From the NCBI GenBank assembly GCA_016000265.1, contig JAECRL010000002.1, positions 1 to 64,000 of the forward strand: a DNA stretch of 64,000 nucleotides. The letters are read 5' to 3'. The stretch is from Burkholderiales bacterium (lineage in GTDB: Bacteria; Pseudomonadota; Gammaproteobacteria; Burkholderiales; Burkholderiaceae_C). Within the stretch, counting starts at the first letter, position 1, and each line of letters begins with the position of its first letter. The notes below the pieces were generated by a model. The model saw nothing but the letters and a program-made list of their open reading frames with translations. It did not search any database and was not told the DNA's origin. A program made the translations under genes and the position numbers. Positions 8,788 to 17,988 of the stretch are shown in pieces.

Positions 8788-9156
8788 TCACGCGGCTTGC
8801 AGGAACACCTGGCTGAGCACCTTGAGCAGCTCACCGCCACCCACCGGCTTGATCAGCCAGCCCGTGGCGCCGAACTGCCGGGCCTGATCGCGTCGGGCCT
8901 GCTGGCCGTCGGTGGTCAAGGCGAGGATGGGGGTGAAGCGCAGGGTGCGCCGGGCCTGGCGGATGAACTCGATGCCGTCCATCTTGGGCATGTGGATGTC
9001 CGTGATGATCAGGTCCGGCTTCAGCCCCGACTGCAGCAGCGACATGGCCTGTTCGCCGTCGTGCGCCACCTCGACGCGGTAGCCGCTGATTTCCAGCCCG
9101 GCCTTCATGCTCATCAGCATGGTGGTGGAGTCATCCACGAGAAGCACGGTTTTCAT
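8788..9156 (-). CDS. cheY: CheY-like response regulator, first gene of the che operon
   Basis: This 122-residue receiver-only protein has D8-D9, phospho-acceptor D53 in [12 protein letters not shown] and the conserved LIKPVGG lysine. The open frame extends 29 codons further up, but the ATG at 9156 has an AAGGAC ribosome site and begins the beta-1 strand (KTVLLVDD) directly, as CheY proteins do. It is the promoter-proximal gene, followed after 7 bp by the small MCP. With cheY1 it gives the system two competing receivers; one may be a phosphate sink, but sequence alone does not say which. Confidence 0.93.
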   Translation of the reverse strand: MKTVLLVDDSTTMLMSMKAGLEISGYRVEVAHDGEQAMSLLQSGLKPDLIITDIHMPKMDGIEFIRQARRTLRFTPILALTTDGQQARRDQARQFGATGWLIKPVGGGELLKVLSQVFLQAA

Positions 9157-9426
9157 GCACTGTCCTTGGTGTTGACCTCGGTGCCCGGTGTGACCGCCAG
9201 GGGCGGGCGATCCGGGGGGAGTGCAATCAGTATCGTGTTCCATCCCCTGATGCGGGTGGGGTCAGCGCGCGCGCCGCCGCCCTTGGTGGATTCCTGCTCG
9301 AATGTTTTTTCATTCAGCGGAAACGACGAAGATTCGTCAATGACACGGGGTCGACAAAAAAGCGATGCTTTCGCAGTTCGCGCGCTGATTTTTCAGTTTT
9401 GCTTGGACAAAACCGGGTCGACGGGC
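9157..9426. other. Intergenic region upstream of the che operon
   Basis: This 270-bp gap has no plausible gene and is clearly more AT-rich than its surroundings between 9290 and 9420. On the minus strand a TTGACG (9335-9340) stands 17 bp from CTGAAT (9312-9317), a weak sigma-70-like pair that could drive the che operon. I found no good match to the FliA (sigma-28) pattern here, unlike upstream of several transmembrane receptors in the window. Confidence 0.3.
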
Positions 9427-9885
9427 TCAGTTCGAGGGGGCGTCGTCCACCGCGTAGGGGTCGTCAAAACCCAGCGCGGCCAGGATCTCGCGCTCCCGCG
9501 CTTCCATGGCCTCGGCTTCCTTTTTCTTGAGGTGATCCCAGCCCTGGGCGTGCAAGGTGCCGTGCACCAGCATGTGGGCGTAATGGGCCTCCAGCGTCTT
9601 GCCCTGCTCCTGCGCTTCCCGCTCGATCACGGGGGCGCAGAGGATCAGGTCGGCCATCACCACGGGCTCTTGGGCGTAGTCGAAGGTCAGCACGTTGGTG
9701 GCGTAATCCTTCTTGCGGAAGTCGCGGTTGAGGGCCTGCCCCTCTTCGGCGTCCACCAGGCGCACGGCGATCTCGGCGTCGGCCTCGAGCGTGGCCTTGA
9801 TCCAGCGCGCCACCTTGTGACGCGGCAGGGTGTCGCGGTGGCTTTTGTCGGCGAACTGCAGGCTCAGGGAGAGGGTGGGCTTCAT
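9427..9885 (-). CDS. ybeY: Endoribonuclease YbeY (rRNA maturation factor)
   Basis: This 152-residue zinc-dependent RNase matures the 16S rRNA 3' end and takes part in ribosome quality control. The UPF0054 signature is visible in the C-terminal half as [11 protein letters not shown] (H-x3-H-x5-H), giving the three zinc histidines. The conserved core [18 protein letters not shown] lies near residues 53-70. Length matches the family. It overlaps the upstream ybeZ gene by 4 bp (ATGA), the usual ybeZ-ybeY arrangement. Confidence 0.96.
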   Translation of the reverse strand: MKPTLSLSLQFADKSHRDTLPRHKVARWIKATLEADAEIAVRLVDAEEGQALNRDFRKKDYATNVLTFDYAQEPVVMADLILCAPVIEREAQEQGKTLEAHYAHMLVHGTLHAQGWDHLKKKEAEAMEAREREILAALGFDDPYAVDDAPSN

Positions 9886-10967
9886 GCGGATTTCTTGCGG
9901 GCGGCGTGGGGGGCGGGTTGGGGGGCTTGCGGGTGGGTGGGCTCGCTGGCCTGATCGGCGTCGTAGGCCGCCACGATGCGCGCGACCAGGGGGTGGCGCA
10001 CCACGTCGGTGGTCGTGAAGCGCGTGAAGGCCACGCCCTTGACGCGCTTGAGGATGCGCTCGGCCTCGATCAGCCCGCTCTTGCTGCCGCGCGGCAGGTC
10101 GATCTGGCTGACGTCCCCCGTGACCACCGCGCGCGAGCCGAAGCCGATGCGGGTGAGGAACATCTTCATCTGCTCGGGCGTGGTGTTCTGCGCCTCGTCC
10201 AGGATGATGAAGGCGTGGTTGAGCGTGCGCCCGCGCATGAAGGCCAGCGGCGCGATCTCGATGAGGCCTTTCTCGAAGGCCTTGGTGACGCGGTCGAAGC
10301 CCATGAGGTCGTAGAGCGCGTCGTAGAGCGGGCGCAGGTAGGGGTCGACCTTTTGCGTGAGGTCGCCGGGCAGGAAGCCCAGGCGCTCGCCGGCCTCCAC
10401 CGCGGGGCGCGTCAGGATGATGCGCTGCACGGTGCTGCGCTCCAGAGCGTCGACGGCGCAGGCCACGGCCAGGAAGGTCTTGCCCGTGCCCGCCGGCCCG
10501 ATGCCCAGCGTCAGGTCGTTGCCCAGGATCTGCTGCAGGTACTGGACCTGGTTGGGCGTGCGGCCTTGCAGGTCGGCGCGGCGGGTGTGCAGCGTGGGGC
10601 CCTGGGCGGCGGCGGCCTCGTCCTCATCGAGCGCCAGCGCCGCCGCCTCGCCGCGGGCCGTGCGGCGGCGCGCGGGCGAGGCCGCGCCGCTCACACCGCT
10701 TCCGGCGGCGTCGCGCTGTGCCGAAACCACCGCCAGCTGCACCACCTCGGCGCTCAGGGGGCGGTCGCTGCGGGCATAGAGGGTGTCGAGCAGGTCGGCG
10801 ACCTGTTGCGGCACGCCGCGCGCGCCTTCGATGCGGAATCGCTCGCCGCGGCGGTGCACGGTGACGTGAAATGCCGCTTCGATGGTGCGCAGGTGCTCGT
10901 CCAGCGGGCCGCACAGGTGCGCCAGCCGGGAGTTGTCTGCAGGAGAAAGGCTGTGGCGGAGTTGCAT
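9882..10967 (-). CDS. ybeZ: PhoH-family ATPase YbeZ
   Basis: This 361-residue PhoH-like NTPase has Walker A GPAGTGKT near residue 155 and Walker B IILDEAQN near 255, with a KH-like N-terminal region (1-90). An Ala/Glu-rich insertion lies near 105-135. It is the genetic and probable physical partner of YbeY in rRNA processing. The frame is open for another 97 codons upstream, but these would code an Arg/His repeat that is the reverse of the GCCGAT repeat in the divergent kinase gene. The ATG at 10967 (MQLRHSLS) is therefore preferred. The C-terminus is Pro/His-rich. Confidence 0.94.
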   Translation of the reverse strand: MQLRHSLSPADNSRLAHLCGPLDEHLRTIEAAFHVTVHRRGERFRIEGARGVPQQVADLLDTLYARSDRPLSAEVVQLAVVSAQRDAAGSGVSGAASPARRRTARGEAAALALDEDEAAAAQGPTLHTRRADLQGRTPNQVQYLQQILGNDLTLGIGPAGTGKTFLAVACAVDALERSTVQRIILTRPAVEAGERLGFLPGDLTQKVDPYLRPLYDALYDLMGFDRVTKAFEKGLIEIAPLAFMRGRTLNHAFIILDEAQNTTPEQMKMFLTRIGFGSRAVVTGDVSQIDLPRGSKSGLIEAERILKRVKGVAFTRFTTTDVVRHPLVARIVAAYDADQASEPTHPQAPQPAPHAARKKSA

Positions 10968-11086
10968 GGGGGCCCGAAGCGTTCTGAAAGGCTGCACAAA
11001 TTGTCGCTTGTCCGGGGACCGCGGGCGTGACTTCTCTTGCGAAAATGCGCTGCTGATGGTGCGCGCAACCTGCGCGAGCCGGGCTT

Positions 11087-13231
11087 GTGGAGTCCTCCTT
11101 GAACTTGACGAATCTCTGGCGGTCGCTGCGCGGGCGCCTCCTTCCGCGGGAACAAGCCGCCGCGGAGCCCCCCCTGGTCGCCGATGCCGATGCCGATGCC
11201 GATGCCGGCGCCGGCGCCGGCGCCGGCGCCGACGTGAGCGCCGACATGTCTTCGGCATCCCACGCCCCCGGCATGCTGCGGCTGTGGATCGTGCTCGGCC
11301 TGACGCTGGCCCTGGTGGTGGCCCTGGCCCTGGTGGCCATCAACCGCGAGGCCTCGCGCCTGAGCCAGCCCGGCGCCCGCCAGGTGCTGGGCGGCGCGCT
11401 GCAGTCCCTGCCCCAGGCCTGGGCCGTGCGAGACGGCGGCGCGCACTACCCCGTGGGCGTGCCGGGCAGCCTCGTCACCCTGCCCGATGAGTGGTCCCGC
11501 TCTCAGCCCGGTCACAAGGGCTCGGTCTGGTATCGCTTTCATTTCGACCTGGCCTCGGTGCCGCGCGCCGGCGAGGTGCTGGGGGCGCTCATCGACCGCG
11601 CCTGCTCCAGCGTCGAGGTCCACCTCAATGGCGTGCTGCTGTTTCGCAGCGGCCGCATGAGCGACCCCTTTGCCCGCCAGTGCTTCAGCACCCACGTGGT
11701 GCCCCTGACGGCGACCCTGCTGCGCGAGCGCGACAACATGCTGGACGTGCGCGTGGCCGGCTACCCCATCGGCCACGTCAGCTCGCGCCAGCGCGCCGGG
11801 GGGCTGTCGTCGGTGCAGGTCGGCCCGCTCGCCGAGGTGCAGGAAGCCGCCGAGATCCAGACCTTCTGGACGCTGACGCTGTCGCAGATCCTGGGCGGCG
11901 TGCTCATCGTCATGGGCGTGTTCGCCCTCGGCCTGGCCTGGGTGCGCAAGCTCAACTACCTGCTTTACTTCGGCCTGCTGACCATCGGCTGGGCGGTCAT
12001 GACCGGGCGCTTCTGGCGCGGCGACCTGCCGGTGCCCAACGACGCCATGGAGGTCTTCATCGCCATCATGATGGCGCCGATGACCGCGTTTGCCGTGAAG
12101 TTCCTGCTGGGCTACGCCGGCACCGGGCTGCGCCACGGCGGCCAGCGCATCTGGCTGGAGCGCATCAACCTGGTGCTGTGGGCGCAGTGCCTGCTGCTGC
12201 CGCTGAGCCTGCTGCTGCTGGGCGACTCGGGCATCTTCCTGGGCTCGCGCCTGTGGTTCGTGCTGTTCACGCTGGAGCTGTTCCTGGCCATCGGCTACTT
12301 CCTGTGGCTGGCCGCGCGCGCGCGCCGCGCCGAGTTCTGGATGATGAGCGCGGCCCTGGGTGTGGTGGCGGCGGTGCTGGGCATCGAGCTGTCGTATCAG
12401 AACGGCCTCTTGCAAAGCGGCGGCCTGCACATCACCCACTTCGTGATGCCGCTGCTGTACGCGGCCGTGGGCGTGCGCCTGATCCAGGTCTACGTGCGCG
12501 CGCTGCAGTCTGCCGAAGGCGCGCGCCTGCACCTGGAGCGCCGCGTGCAGGAGATCAGCGTCGAGATCGAGCGCAACTTCAACCAGATCGCGGAGCTGCG
12601 CGTCGAGCAGATCGCCGAGCGCGAGCGCAAGCGCATCGCCGGGGACCTGCACGACGACCTGGGCGCCAAGCTGCTGACCATCGTGCACACCTCCGACAAC
12701 GACCGCATCTCCAGCCTGGCGCGCGAGGCGCTGGAAGAGATGCGCCTGTCGGTGCGGGGCCTCACGGGCCGCCCGATGGTGCTGTCGGACTCCCTGGCCG
12801 ACTGGCGCAGCGAGGTGGTCTCCCGCCTGGGGCAAGCCGGCATCGAGTGCGAATGGCACAACCCCAACGACATCATCGAAGAGCCCCTGTCGTCGCGCAC
12901 CTACGTTCAGACCACGCGCATCGTGCGCGAGGCGGTCAGCAACATCATCAAGCACAGCGGGGCGTCGCACGTGGTCATCTCGGCCGGGGTCGACCTGGAG
13001 AACCACGTCTTCACGCTGGCCATCAAGGACAACGGCAAAGGCATCCCCATGGAGCTCGACGGCCGGCTGGACCGCGGCCATGGCATGACGAGCATGAAGC
13101 ACCGCGCCAAGCAGCTCAGCGGGCAGTGCCTGGTCGAGTCCGGGCCGGGCTTCGGCACCGTCATCCGCCTGACGCTGCCGCTGGAAATCGCCGCGATGCA
13201 ACAGGTTTTACCGGGCCGCCCTGCGTCTTGA
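11087..13231 (+). CDS. 7TM-DISM type sensor histidine kinase
   Basis: The protein has about 714 residues. After a cytoplasmic N-terminus come a first membrane helix (about 64-86), a periplasmic all-beta domain of the 7TMR-DISMED2 type (90-255), seven membrane helices (265-465), a coiled coil, and a HisKA_3/NarL-type kinase core. The phospho-accepting His is H522 in [16 protein letters not shown]. The N box is [11 protein letters not shown] and the G box DNGKGIPM. The start is uncertain: GTG at 11087, or TTG at 11099, which has GGAG just upstream. Its partner is the LuxR-type regulator 88 bp downstream. The N-terminus carries an in-frame hexanucleotide repeat (separate entry). The ligand is unknown. 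Confidence 0.88.
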   Translation: MESSLNLTNLWRSLRGRLLPREQAAAEPPLVADADADADAGAGAGAGADVSADMSSASHAPGMLRLWIVLGLTLALVVALALVAINREASRLSQPGARQVLGGALQSLPQAWAVRDGGAHYPVGVPGSLVTLPDEWSRSQPGHKGSVWYRFHFDLASVPRAGEVLGALIDRACSSVEVHLNGVLLFRSGRMSDPFARQCFSTHVVPLTATLLRERDNMLDVRVAGYPIGHVSSRQRAGGLSSVQVGPLAEVQEAAEIQTFWTLTLSQILGGVLIVMGVFALGLAWVRKLNYLLYFGLLTIGWAVMTGRFWRGDLPVPNDAMEVFIAIMMAPMTAFAVKFLLGYAGTGLRHGGQRIWLERINLVLWAQCLLLPLSLLLLGDSGIFLGSRLWFVLFTLELFLAIGYFLWLAARARRAEFWMMSAALGVVAAVLGIELSYQNGLLQSGGLHITHFVMPLLYAAVGVRLIQVYVRALQSAEGARLHLERRVQEISVEIERNFNQIAELRVEQIAERERKRIAGDLHDDLGAKLLTIVHTSDNDRISSLAREALEEMRLSVRGLTGRPMVLSDSLADWRSEVVSRLGQAGIECEWHNPNDIIEEPLSSRTYVQTTRIVREAVSNIIKHSGASHVVISAGVDLENHVFTLAIKDNGKGIPMELDGRLDRGHGMTSMKHRAKQLSGQCLVESGPGFGTVIRLTLPLEIAAMQQVLPGRPAS
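11180..11233 (+). repeat. Hexanucleotide tandem repeat in kinase N-terminus
   Basis: Nine consecutive 6-bp units lie here: four GCCGAT, four GCCGGC and one GCCGAC. They code alternating Ala-Asp then Ala-Gly dipeptides just before the first membrane helix. Slippage would add or remove two residues without shifting the frame. Confidence 0.95.
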
Positions 13232-13319
13232 GCCCCCGTGGCTGGCGCACGACGCGGTTCGCGTGGACAATGATCAACAAAGTAATTTTTCGCTTGAAGC
13301 GTAGTGAGGCCCGTCCAAC

Positions 13320-13982
13320 ATGAAGCAAATCCTCCTTCTCGAAGACCTGCCTGAAATCCGGGCCTGGCTGAAGACGCTGGCGCTGCAGGTGTTTCCGGGG
13401 GCCCAGATCAGCGAGAGCGCGCGCATCCACGACGCCCTGGAGCTGGTCAACGCCGTGCGCTTCGATGTCGCCATGATCGACCTGGGCCTGCCCGATGGCT
13501 CCGGCGTCGAGGTGGTGCAGGCCTTGCGTGAAAAGCAGCCCGATGTGCAGTCGGTCGTGGTCACCATCCACGACGACGACGACCACCTGTTCCCCGCGCT
13601 GCAGGCCGGTGCCTTCGGCTACCTGCTCAAGGAGCAGCCGCGCGAGCAGCTCGCCGAGCAGCTGCACCGCATCAGCCAGGGCGAGCCGCCGCTGTCGCCC
13701 TCGATCGCGCGCCGCGTGATCCAGTACTTCACCGCCCAGGCCCGCCTCAAGCCCGTGCAGGAGCCCGACACCGTCACCCCGCACGTGCAGCTGACCGACC
13801 GCGAAAACGAGGTCCTGCTGCGCGTGGCCAAGGGCTTCACGCTGCCCGAGATCGGCGTGCAGCTCAACCTGTCGCGCCACACCATCGCCGACTACGTCAA
13901 GCAGATCTACCGCAAGCTCAACGTGTCCTCGCGCGCCGAAGCCGCGCTGGAAGCGCAGCGCCTGGGCCTGTTCCGTCGCTGA
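13320..13982 (+). CDS. NarL/FixJ-family response regulator
   Basis: This 220-residue regulator has a receiver domain (1-120) with acidic E8-D9, phospho-acceptor D54 in MIDLGLPDGSG and the usual lysine in YLLKEQP. A LuxR-type helix-turn-helix follows (about 155-215) with LTDRENEVLLRVAKGFTLPEIGVQLNLS-style spacing, split here as LTDRENEVLLRVAKGFT and NLSRHTIADYVKQIYRKL. It lies directly downstream of the DISM kinase on the same strand and is its probable phosphorylation target. DNA targets are unknown. It ends 20 bp before ruvA. Confidence 0.93.
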   Translation: MKQILLLEDLPEIRAWLKTLALQVFPGAQISESARIHDALELVNAVRFDVAMIDLGLPDGSGVEVVQALREKQPDVQSVVVTIHDDDDHLFPALQAGAFGYLLKEQPREQLAEQLHRISQGEPPLSPSIARRVIQYFTAQARLKPVQEPDTVTPHVQLTDRENEVLLRVAKGFTLPEIGVQLNLSRHTIADYVKQIYRKLNVSSRAEAALEAQRLGLFRR

Positions 13983-14002
13983 TCCGCCCCTGACCTGACC
14001 CG

Positions 14003-14578
14003 ATGATTTCCCGCCTCGCCGGCGAGCTCGCCGGCAAAGCCCCGCCCCACGTCCTGATCGACGTGCACGGCGTGGGCTACGAAGTCCAGGTGCCCATGAG
14101 CACCTTCTACAACCTCCCCGAGCTGGGCGCCAAGGTGACGCTGCTGACGCAGTTCATCGTGCGCGAAGACGCGCAACAGCTCTTCGGCTTCCTCACGGCC
14201 GGCGAGCGCGAGTCCTTTCGCGAGCTCATCAAGATCAGCGGCGTGGGCCCGCGCATCGCGCTGGCCTTGCTGTCGGGCCTGAACACCGATGAGCTGGCCC
14301 AGGCCGTGGCCGCGCAGGACGCGTCCCGCCTGGTCAAGGTGCCCGGCGTCGGCAAGAAAACGGCCGAGCGCCTGCTGCTGGAGCTCAAGGGCAAGCTGGC
14401 CCCCGCCCTGGTGGCGCCGGGCTGGGCCGCGGCCAGCGACTCGCAGGGCGACATCCTGCAGGCGCTGATTGCCTTGGGCTACTCCGACAAGGAGGCCCAG
14501 GCGGCGCTCAAGCAGCTGCCCGCCGACGTGTCGGTGAGCGACGGCATCAAGCAGGCACTCAAGTCCCTGGCGCGCTGA
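14003..14578 (+). CDS. ruvA: Holliday junction branch migration protein RuvA
   Basis: This 191-residue protein has the N-terminal OB-fold (1-62), two helix-hairpin-helix motifs ([15 protein letters not shown] and [16 protein letters not shown]) and the C-terminal RuvB-contact domain (about 145-191, [15 protein letters not shown]). It binds four-way junctions as tetramers and loads the RuvB motor. ruvB is not next to it here; an M14 peptidase gene follows, so ruvB must be elsewhere, as happens in some Burkholderiales. The ATG lies 20 bp after the response regulator stop. Confidence 0.97.
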   Translation: MISRLAGELAGKAPPHVLIDVHGVGYEVQVPMSTFYNLPELGAKVTLLTQFIVREDAQQLFGFLTAGERESFRELIKISGVGPRIALALLSGLNTDELAQAVAAQDASRLVKVPGVGKKTAERLLLELKGKLAPALVAPGWAAASDSQGDILQALIALGYSDKEAQAALKQLPADVSVSDGIKQALKSLAR

Positions 14579-14592
14579 CGTTTCGCGGCATC

Positions 14593-15495
14593 ATGCGGGG
14601 CATGTGGACGCCTCGCCTCGACTCCTTTTCCGCCTGCCGACCCGCTTGCTCCCCGACCCGGGCGCTGATGTGGGCGCTGACTTGGTCGCTCCTGGCCGGC
14701 GGGGCGCACGCCTCCGCGCCGCGCCCCGTGCCCGCGCCGCATTCCCTGGCCGCCTTGTGCGAGCAGATGGCGCGCCGCCTGCCCAACGTCTCGAAGGCGC
14801 AGTGCGCGGCCGCGGGGCTGGCACCCGGGCCGGGCGCGTCGTTCAAGGGGCTGCCGCTGTTCCAGCGCGACGTGGTCTCCCCCAACCCGCTGCTGCGCGT
14901 GCTGGTGGTCGGCGGCATCCACGGGGACGAGCCCTCGTCGACCTCGCTGGTCATGCACTGGATCGAGCACGCCGTGCAGACGCCGTCGAACATCCACTGG
15001 CGCTTCGTGCCGGTCATGAACCCCGATGGCATGTTCAAGGACAAGCCCACGCGCACCAACGCCCGCGGCGTCGACCTCAACCGCAACTTCCCCACGCCCG
15101 GCTGGGACAAGGAGGCCGCGCATTACTGGGCCAAGCGCACCCGCAGCGACCCGCGGCGCTACCCCGGCCCTCAGCCGCTGTCGGAGCCCGAGTCCCGCTG
15201 GTTGCACGACGAGATGGCGCGCTGGAAGCCCGACCTGATCGTGGCCGTGCACGCGCCGTATGGGGTGCTGGACTTCGACGGCCCGCACGTGCCGCCACAG
15301 CGCCTGGGGCGCCTGTACCTGGATCAGGTCGGCATCTTCCCCGGCAGCCTGGGCAACTACGGCGGCGTGCACAAGAAGATGCCGGTGGTGACCATCGAGC
15401 TCAACAGCGCGCTGCGCACCCCGCAGGCCGCCGAGATGCGCCAGATGTGGCTGGACCTGCTGCGCTGGACGGCCGAGCGACTGGGCGCGGACTGA
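14593..15495 (+). CDS. M14-family zinc carboxypeptidase/amidase, exported
   Basis: The protein has about 300 residues. A hydrophobic stretch (MWALTWSLLAGGAHA) ending in an AxA site suggests a signal peptide. Zinc ligands H and E lie in GGIHGDEPSS near 109-112, and the third histidine in VAVHAPYG. The substrate motif NARGVDLNRNFP and the catalytic glutamate in VTIELNSA are present. This pattern fits the MpaA-like murein peptide amidase branch of M14. A second ATG nine bases downstream (14602) is an equally possible start. It converges on the hybrid kinase gene. Confidence 0.82.
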   Translation: MRGMWTPRLDSFSACRPACSPTRALMWALTWSLLAGGAHASAPRPVPAPHSLAALCEQMARRLPNVSKAQCAAAGLAPGPGASFKGLPLFQRDVVSPNPLLRVLVVGGIHGDEPSSTSLVMHWIEHAVQTPSNIHWRFVPVMNPDGMFKDKPTRTNARGVDLNRNFPTPGWDKEAAHYWAKRTRSDPRRYPGPQPLSEPESRWLHDEMARWKPDLIVAVHAPYGVLDFDGPHVPPQRLGRLYLDQVGIFPGSLGNYGGVHKKMPVVTIELNSALRTPQAAEMRQMWLDLLRWTAERLGAD

Positions 15496-15522
15496 CGGTC
15501 AGCGGGGCAGCAGGGCCGCGGC

Positions 15523-17232
15523 TCAGCGCGTGGGCGGTGCCGCCTGCGTGCTGGGCATGCTCGCCAGGATGCCCAGCAGGCGCGGGATCTGCAGCGGCTT
15601 GACCAGGTAGTGATTGAAGCCGGTTTGCAGCGCGCGCGCGATGTGGTCGGGCAGGGCGTCGGCGCTCAGGGCGATCAGCGGCAGCTTGCGGAAGTCGGTC
15701 TGCGCGCGCAGGCGGCGGCACAGGTCCAGGCCGGAGCCGTCGGGCAGGTTGATGTCGATGAGCGCCACATCGGGCCGGATGGACTCGATGGCCGCCATGC
15801 CCTCGGCGGCGTTCTCCGCGGAGAACAGCCGCACCTGCGGGTACGCCGCGAACACGGCCTCCACCAGGCTGCGGTTGAGCGCGTTGTCTTCGATGTGCAC
15901 CACGCGCAGCGGCGGCAGCGCCACGGCGGGCTCCTGGCCGCGCCCGACGGGGCGGCCCACGCCGTGCGCTTCGGCCAGCGGCAGGCGCAGCGCGAAGGTG
16001 GTGCCGTGGCCCAGGGTGCTGGCCACGTCGATGCGGCCGTGCATCAGCTCGGCCAGGCGCTGCGAGACCGCCAGGCCCAGGCCGTGGCCGTGGCTGTTGC
16101 CGCGCGCCGAGTCCAGCCGCGTGAAGGGCTGGAAGAGGCGCGGCAGGTCGCCCTGGTCGATGCCGAAGCCCTGGTCGCGGATCTCGATGACGCCCACGCG
16201 CTCGTCGGGCGAGGGCTTGCCGGTCAGCCACACGGTCGAGCCCTCGGGGCTGTACTGGATGGCGTTGCGCACCAGATTCGTCAGGATGGCCCGGGTGTGT
16301 TGCGGGTCGGCCCAGGCGGTCATGGGCGGGCAGTCGATGACCACGGTGATCGACTGCGCGGCGGCGTCGTCTTCGAGTGCGGCGCGGATCTCCTTGAGCA
16401 TCACCGTCAGCTCCAGGCGCTGCGGGCGGATGCCCACGGCCCGGTCGTCGAGCTGGGCGAAGTCCAGGGCCTGGTCGAGCAGCGAGAGCATCTGCTGGCC
16501 GGCTGTGGCGATGTGCTGCAGGTGGCGCTGCTGCGGCTCGGGCAGGTCGGTGCCGGCCATCTCCAGCAGCTGCGAGAAGCCCAGGATGGCGTTGAGCGGC
16601 GAGCGCATGCTGTGGCTCATGCGGGCCAGGAAGTCGACCTTGGCGGCCAGCGCCACCTCGGCCTCCAGGCGGCGGGCGTGTTCGGCGTCGGCGCGGCGCG
16701 GCTCGGAGATGTCGGTCAGCACCTCGATGTAGCGGCTGACCTGCCCGTCGGGGCCGTGCACGGGCTGCACCGAGCGGCGCACCCAGAAGGGCTCGCCGTC
16801 CTTGCGGTGGTGGCAGACCTCCAGGCGCTCCACGCTGGCGCCCTGGGCCAGGCTCTGGTTGACCTGGGCAACGGTGGCCGCGTCGGTGTGCGGGCCGCTG
16901 AGCAGCTCCTCGGGCAGCTGACCGTGGCACTCGGTCAGCGTGAAGCCGGTCAGGCGCGTGAAGGCGGGGTTGACCCAGCTGATGCAGCGGTGCGTGTCGC
17001 AGATGAGGATGGCGTCGGTGACGCGGTCGGCCACCAGCGCGAGTTCCTGGTTCGTGCCCTGCGAGCGCTGCAGCGCGGTCTGCAGCTGCCGCACCAGCTG
17101 GGCCTGCTGCTCGAAAGCGTCCTGGCGGGCGTGCAGCTCTTCGAGCAGGCGGTGGGCGTCGTCGGACATGGACTCCGAGATCCCGACGGGCAGGGTCCTT
17201 CGGGGGCTGTCGGTCGCGTGGGGCTGGGTCAT
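15523..17232 (-). CDS. PAS-containing hybrid sensor histidine kinase
   Basis: This 569-residue protein has a coiled-coil N-terminus, a PAS domain (about 70-190), HisKA with the H box FLARMSHSMRSPLNAILGFS (the usual HELRTPLN is altered to HSMRSPLN), HATPase_c with N box LVRNAIQYS and G boxes DQGFGI and GHGLGLA, then a C-terminal receiver with phospho-acceptor D in ALIDINLPDGSG. There are no membrane helices, so it is cytosolic. The glutamate normally following the phospho-histidine in this family is serine here, which may change phosphatase or kinase behaviour. The ATG at 17232 has a GAGGAG site. No separate partner regulator is adjacent. Confidence 0.9.
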   Translation of the reverse strand: MTQPHATDSPRRTLPVGISESMSDDAHRLLEELHARQDAFEQQAQLVRQLQTALQRSQGTNQELALVADRVTDAILICDTHRCISWVNPAFTRLTGFTLTECHGQLPEELLSGPHTDAATVAQVNQSLAQGASVERLEVCHHRKDGEPFWVRRSVQPVHGPDGQVSRYIEVLTDISEPRRADAEHARRLEAEVALAAKVDFLARMSHSMRSPLNAILGFSQLLEMAGTDLPEPQQRHLQHIATAGQQMLSLLDQALDFAQLDDRAVGIRPQRLELTVMLKEIRAALEDDAAAQSITVVIDCPPMTAWADPQHTRAILTNLVRNAIQYSPEGSTVWLTGKPSPDERVGVIEIRDQGFGIDQGDLPRLFQPFTRLDSARGNSHGHGLGLAVSQRLAELMHGRIDVASTLGHGTTFALRLPLAEAHGVGRPVGRGQEPAVALPPLRVVHIEDNALNRSLVEAVFAAYPQVRLFSAENAAEGMAAIESIRPDVALIDINLPDGSGLDLCRRLRAQTDFRKLPLIALSADALPDHIARALQTGFNHYLVKPLQIPRLLGILASMPSTQAAPPTR

Positions 17233-17425
17233 GTCGGCGCTCCTCTTGGTGTGTTCTCCCCCGTTGGCGGGGTGATTTTCTGAGCGGTTCAGTGTAGGCA
17301 TTTCCAGTGTGCTTGACCACCCGTGCCAGCCTGCGGGGATTCCCGGCTTTCACCCTGATGACGTCGGGGTGGCTACGATGTGGTCCATCCTGCAGCCTTC
17401 GCTCCATCCCACCCCATCTCATCCC

Positions 17426-17911
17426 ATGAGCACCCTCTTTGATTTCGACGCCACCTCCATCACCGGCCAGCCCGTCAAGCTCGACCAGTACCGTGGCCAG
17501 GTCATCCTCATCGTCAACACCGCCAGCAAGTGCGGCTTCACGCCCCAGTTCGAGGGCCTGGAAAAACTCTGGCAGGCCCACAAGGACAAGGGGCTGGTCG
17601 TGCTGGGTTTCCCGTGCAACCAGTTCGGCTCGCAGGACCCGGGCAGCGAGGACCAGATCGCGTCGTTCTGCCAGCTCAACTACGGCGTGAGCTTCCCGAT
17701 GATGGCCAAGGTCGATGTCAACGGCCCGGCCGCGCACCCGCTGTACCAGTGGCTGGTCAAGGAGGCCCCGGGCATCCTGGGCACCAAGGCCATCAAGTGG
17801 AACTTCACCAAGTTCCTCATCGGCCGCGACGGCCAGGTGCTGGGCCGCTACGCCCCGACCGACACGCCCAAATCCCTCAACGACGACGTGCTCAAGGCCC
17901 TGGGCGCCTGA
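17426..17911 (+). CDS. Glutathione peroxidase, cysteine type
   Basis: This 161-residue thiol peroxidase has the catalytic cysteine C36 in NTASKCGFTPQ, the glutamine Q70 in GFPCNQFGSQ and the tryptophan/asparagine motif KWNFTKFL, which complete the GPx active site. It reduces hydroperoxides using glutathione or thioredoxin. No signal peptide is seen. It is divergent from the hybrid kinase (193-bp gap) and 77 bp upstream of the dienelactone hydrolase, with katG further on, so it belongs to a peroxide-defence neighbourhood. The open frame extends upstream, but homology begins at the ATG at 17426. Confidence 0.95.
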   Translation: MSTLFDFDATSITGQPVKLDQYRGQVILIVNTASKCGFTPQFEGLEKLWQAHKDKGLVVLGFPCNQFGSQDPGSEDQIASFCQLNYGVSFPMMAKVDVNGPAAHPLYQWLVKEAPGILGTKAIKWNFTKFLIGRDGQVLGRYAPTDTPKSLNDDVLKALGA

Positions 17912-17988
17912 GCGCGCTGGCGCAGCGCAGGGCCCCCCTTTCCTTCCTTTTCCTTCTTTCCTCCACCCACCCACCCACAAGGACACCC

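Noticed and set aside
10754-13201. Minus-strand open frame of 815 codons opposite the DISM kinase
   Set aside because: The kinase on the plus strand has full domain content; this frame is its shadow and ends inside ybeZ in the wrong frame.
13983-14592. Expectation of ruvC or ruvB beside ruvA
   Set aside because: The genes on both sides are a response regulator and an M14 peptidase; no ruvB or ruvC sequence is present.
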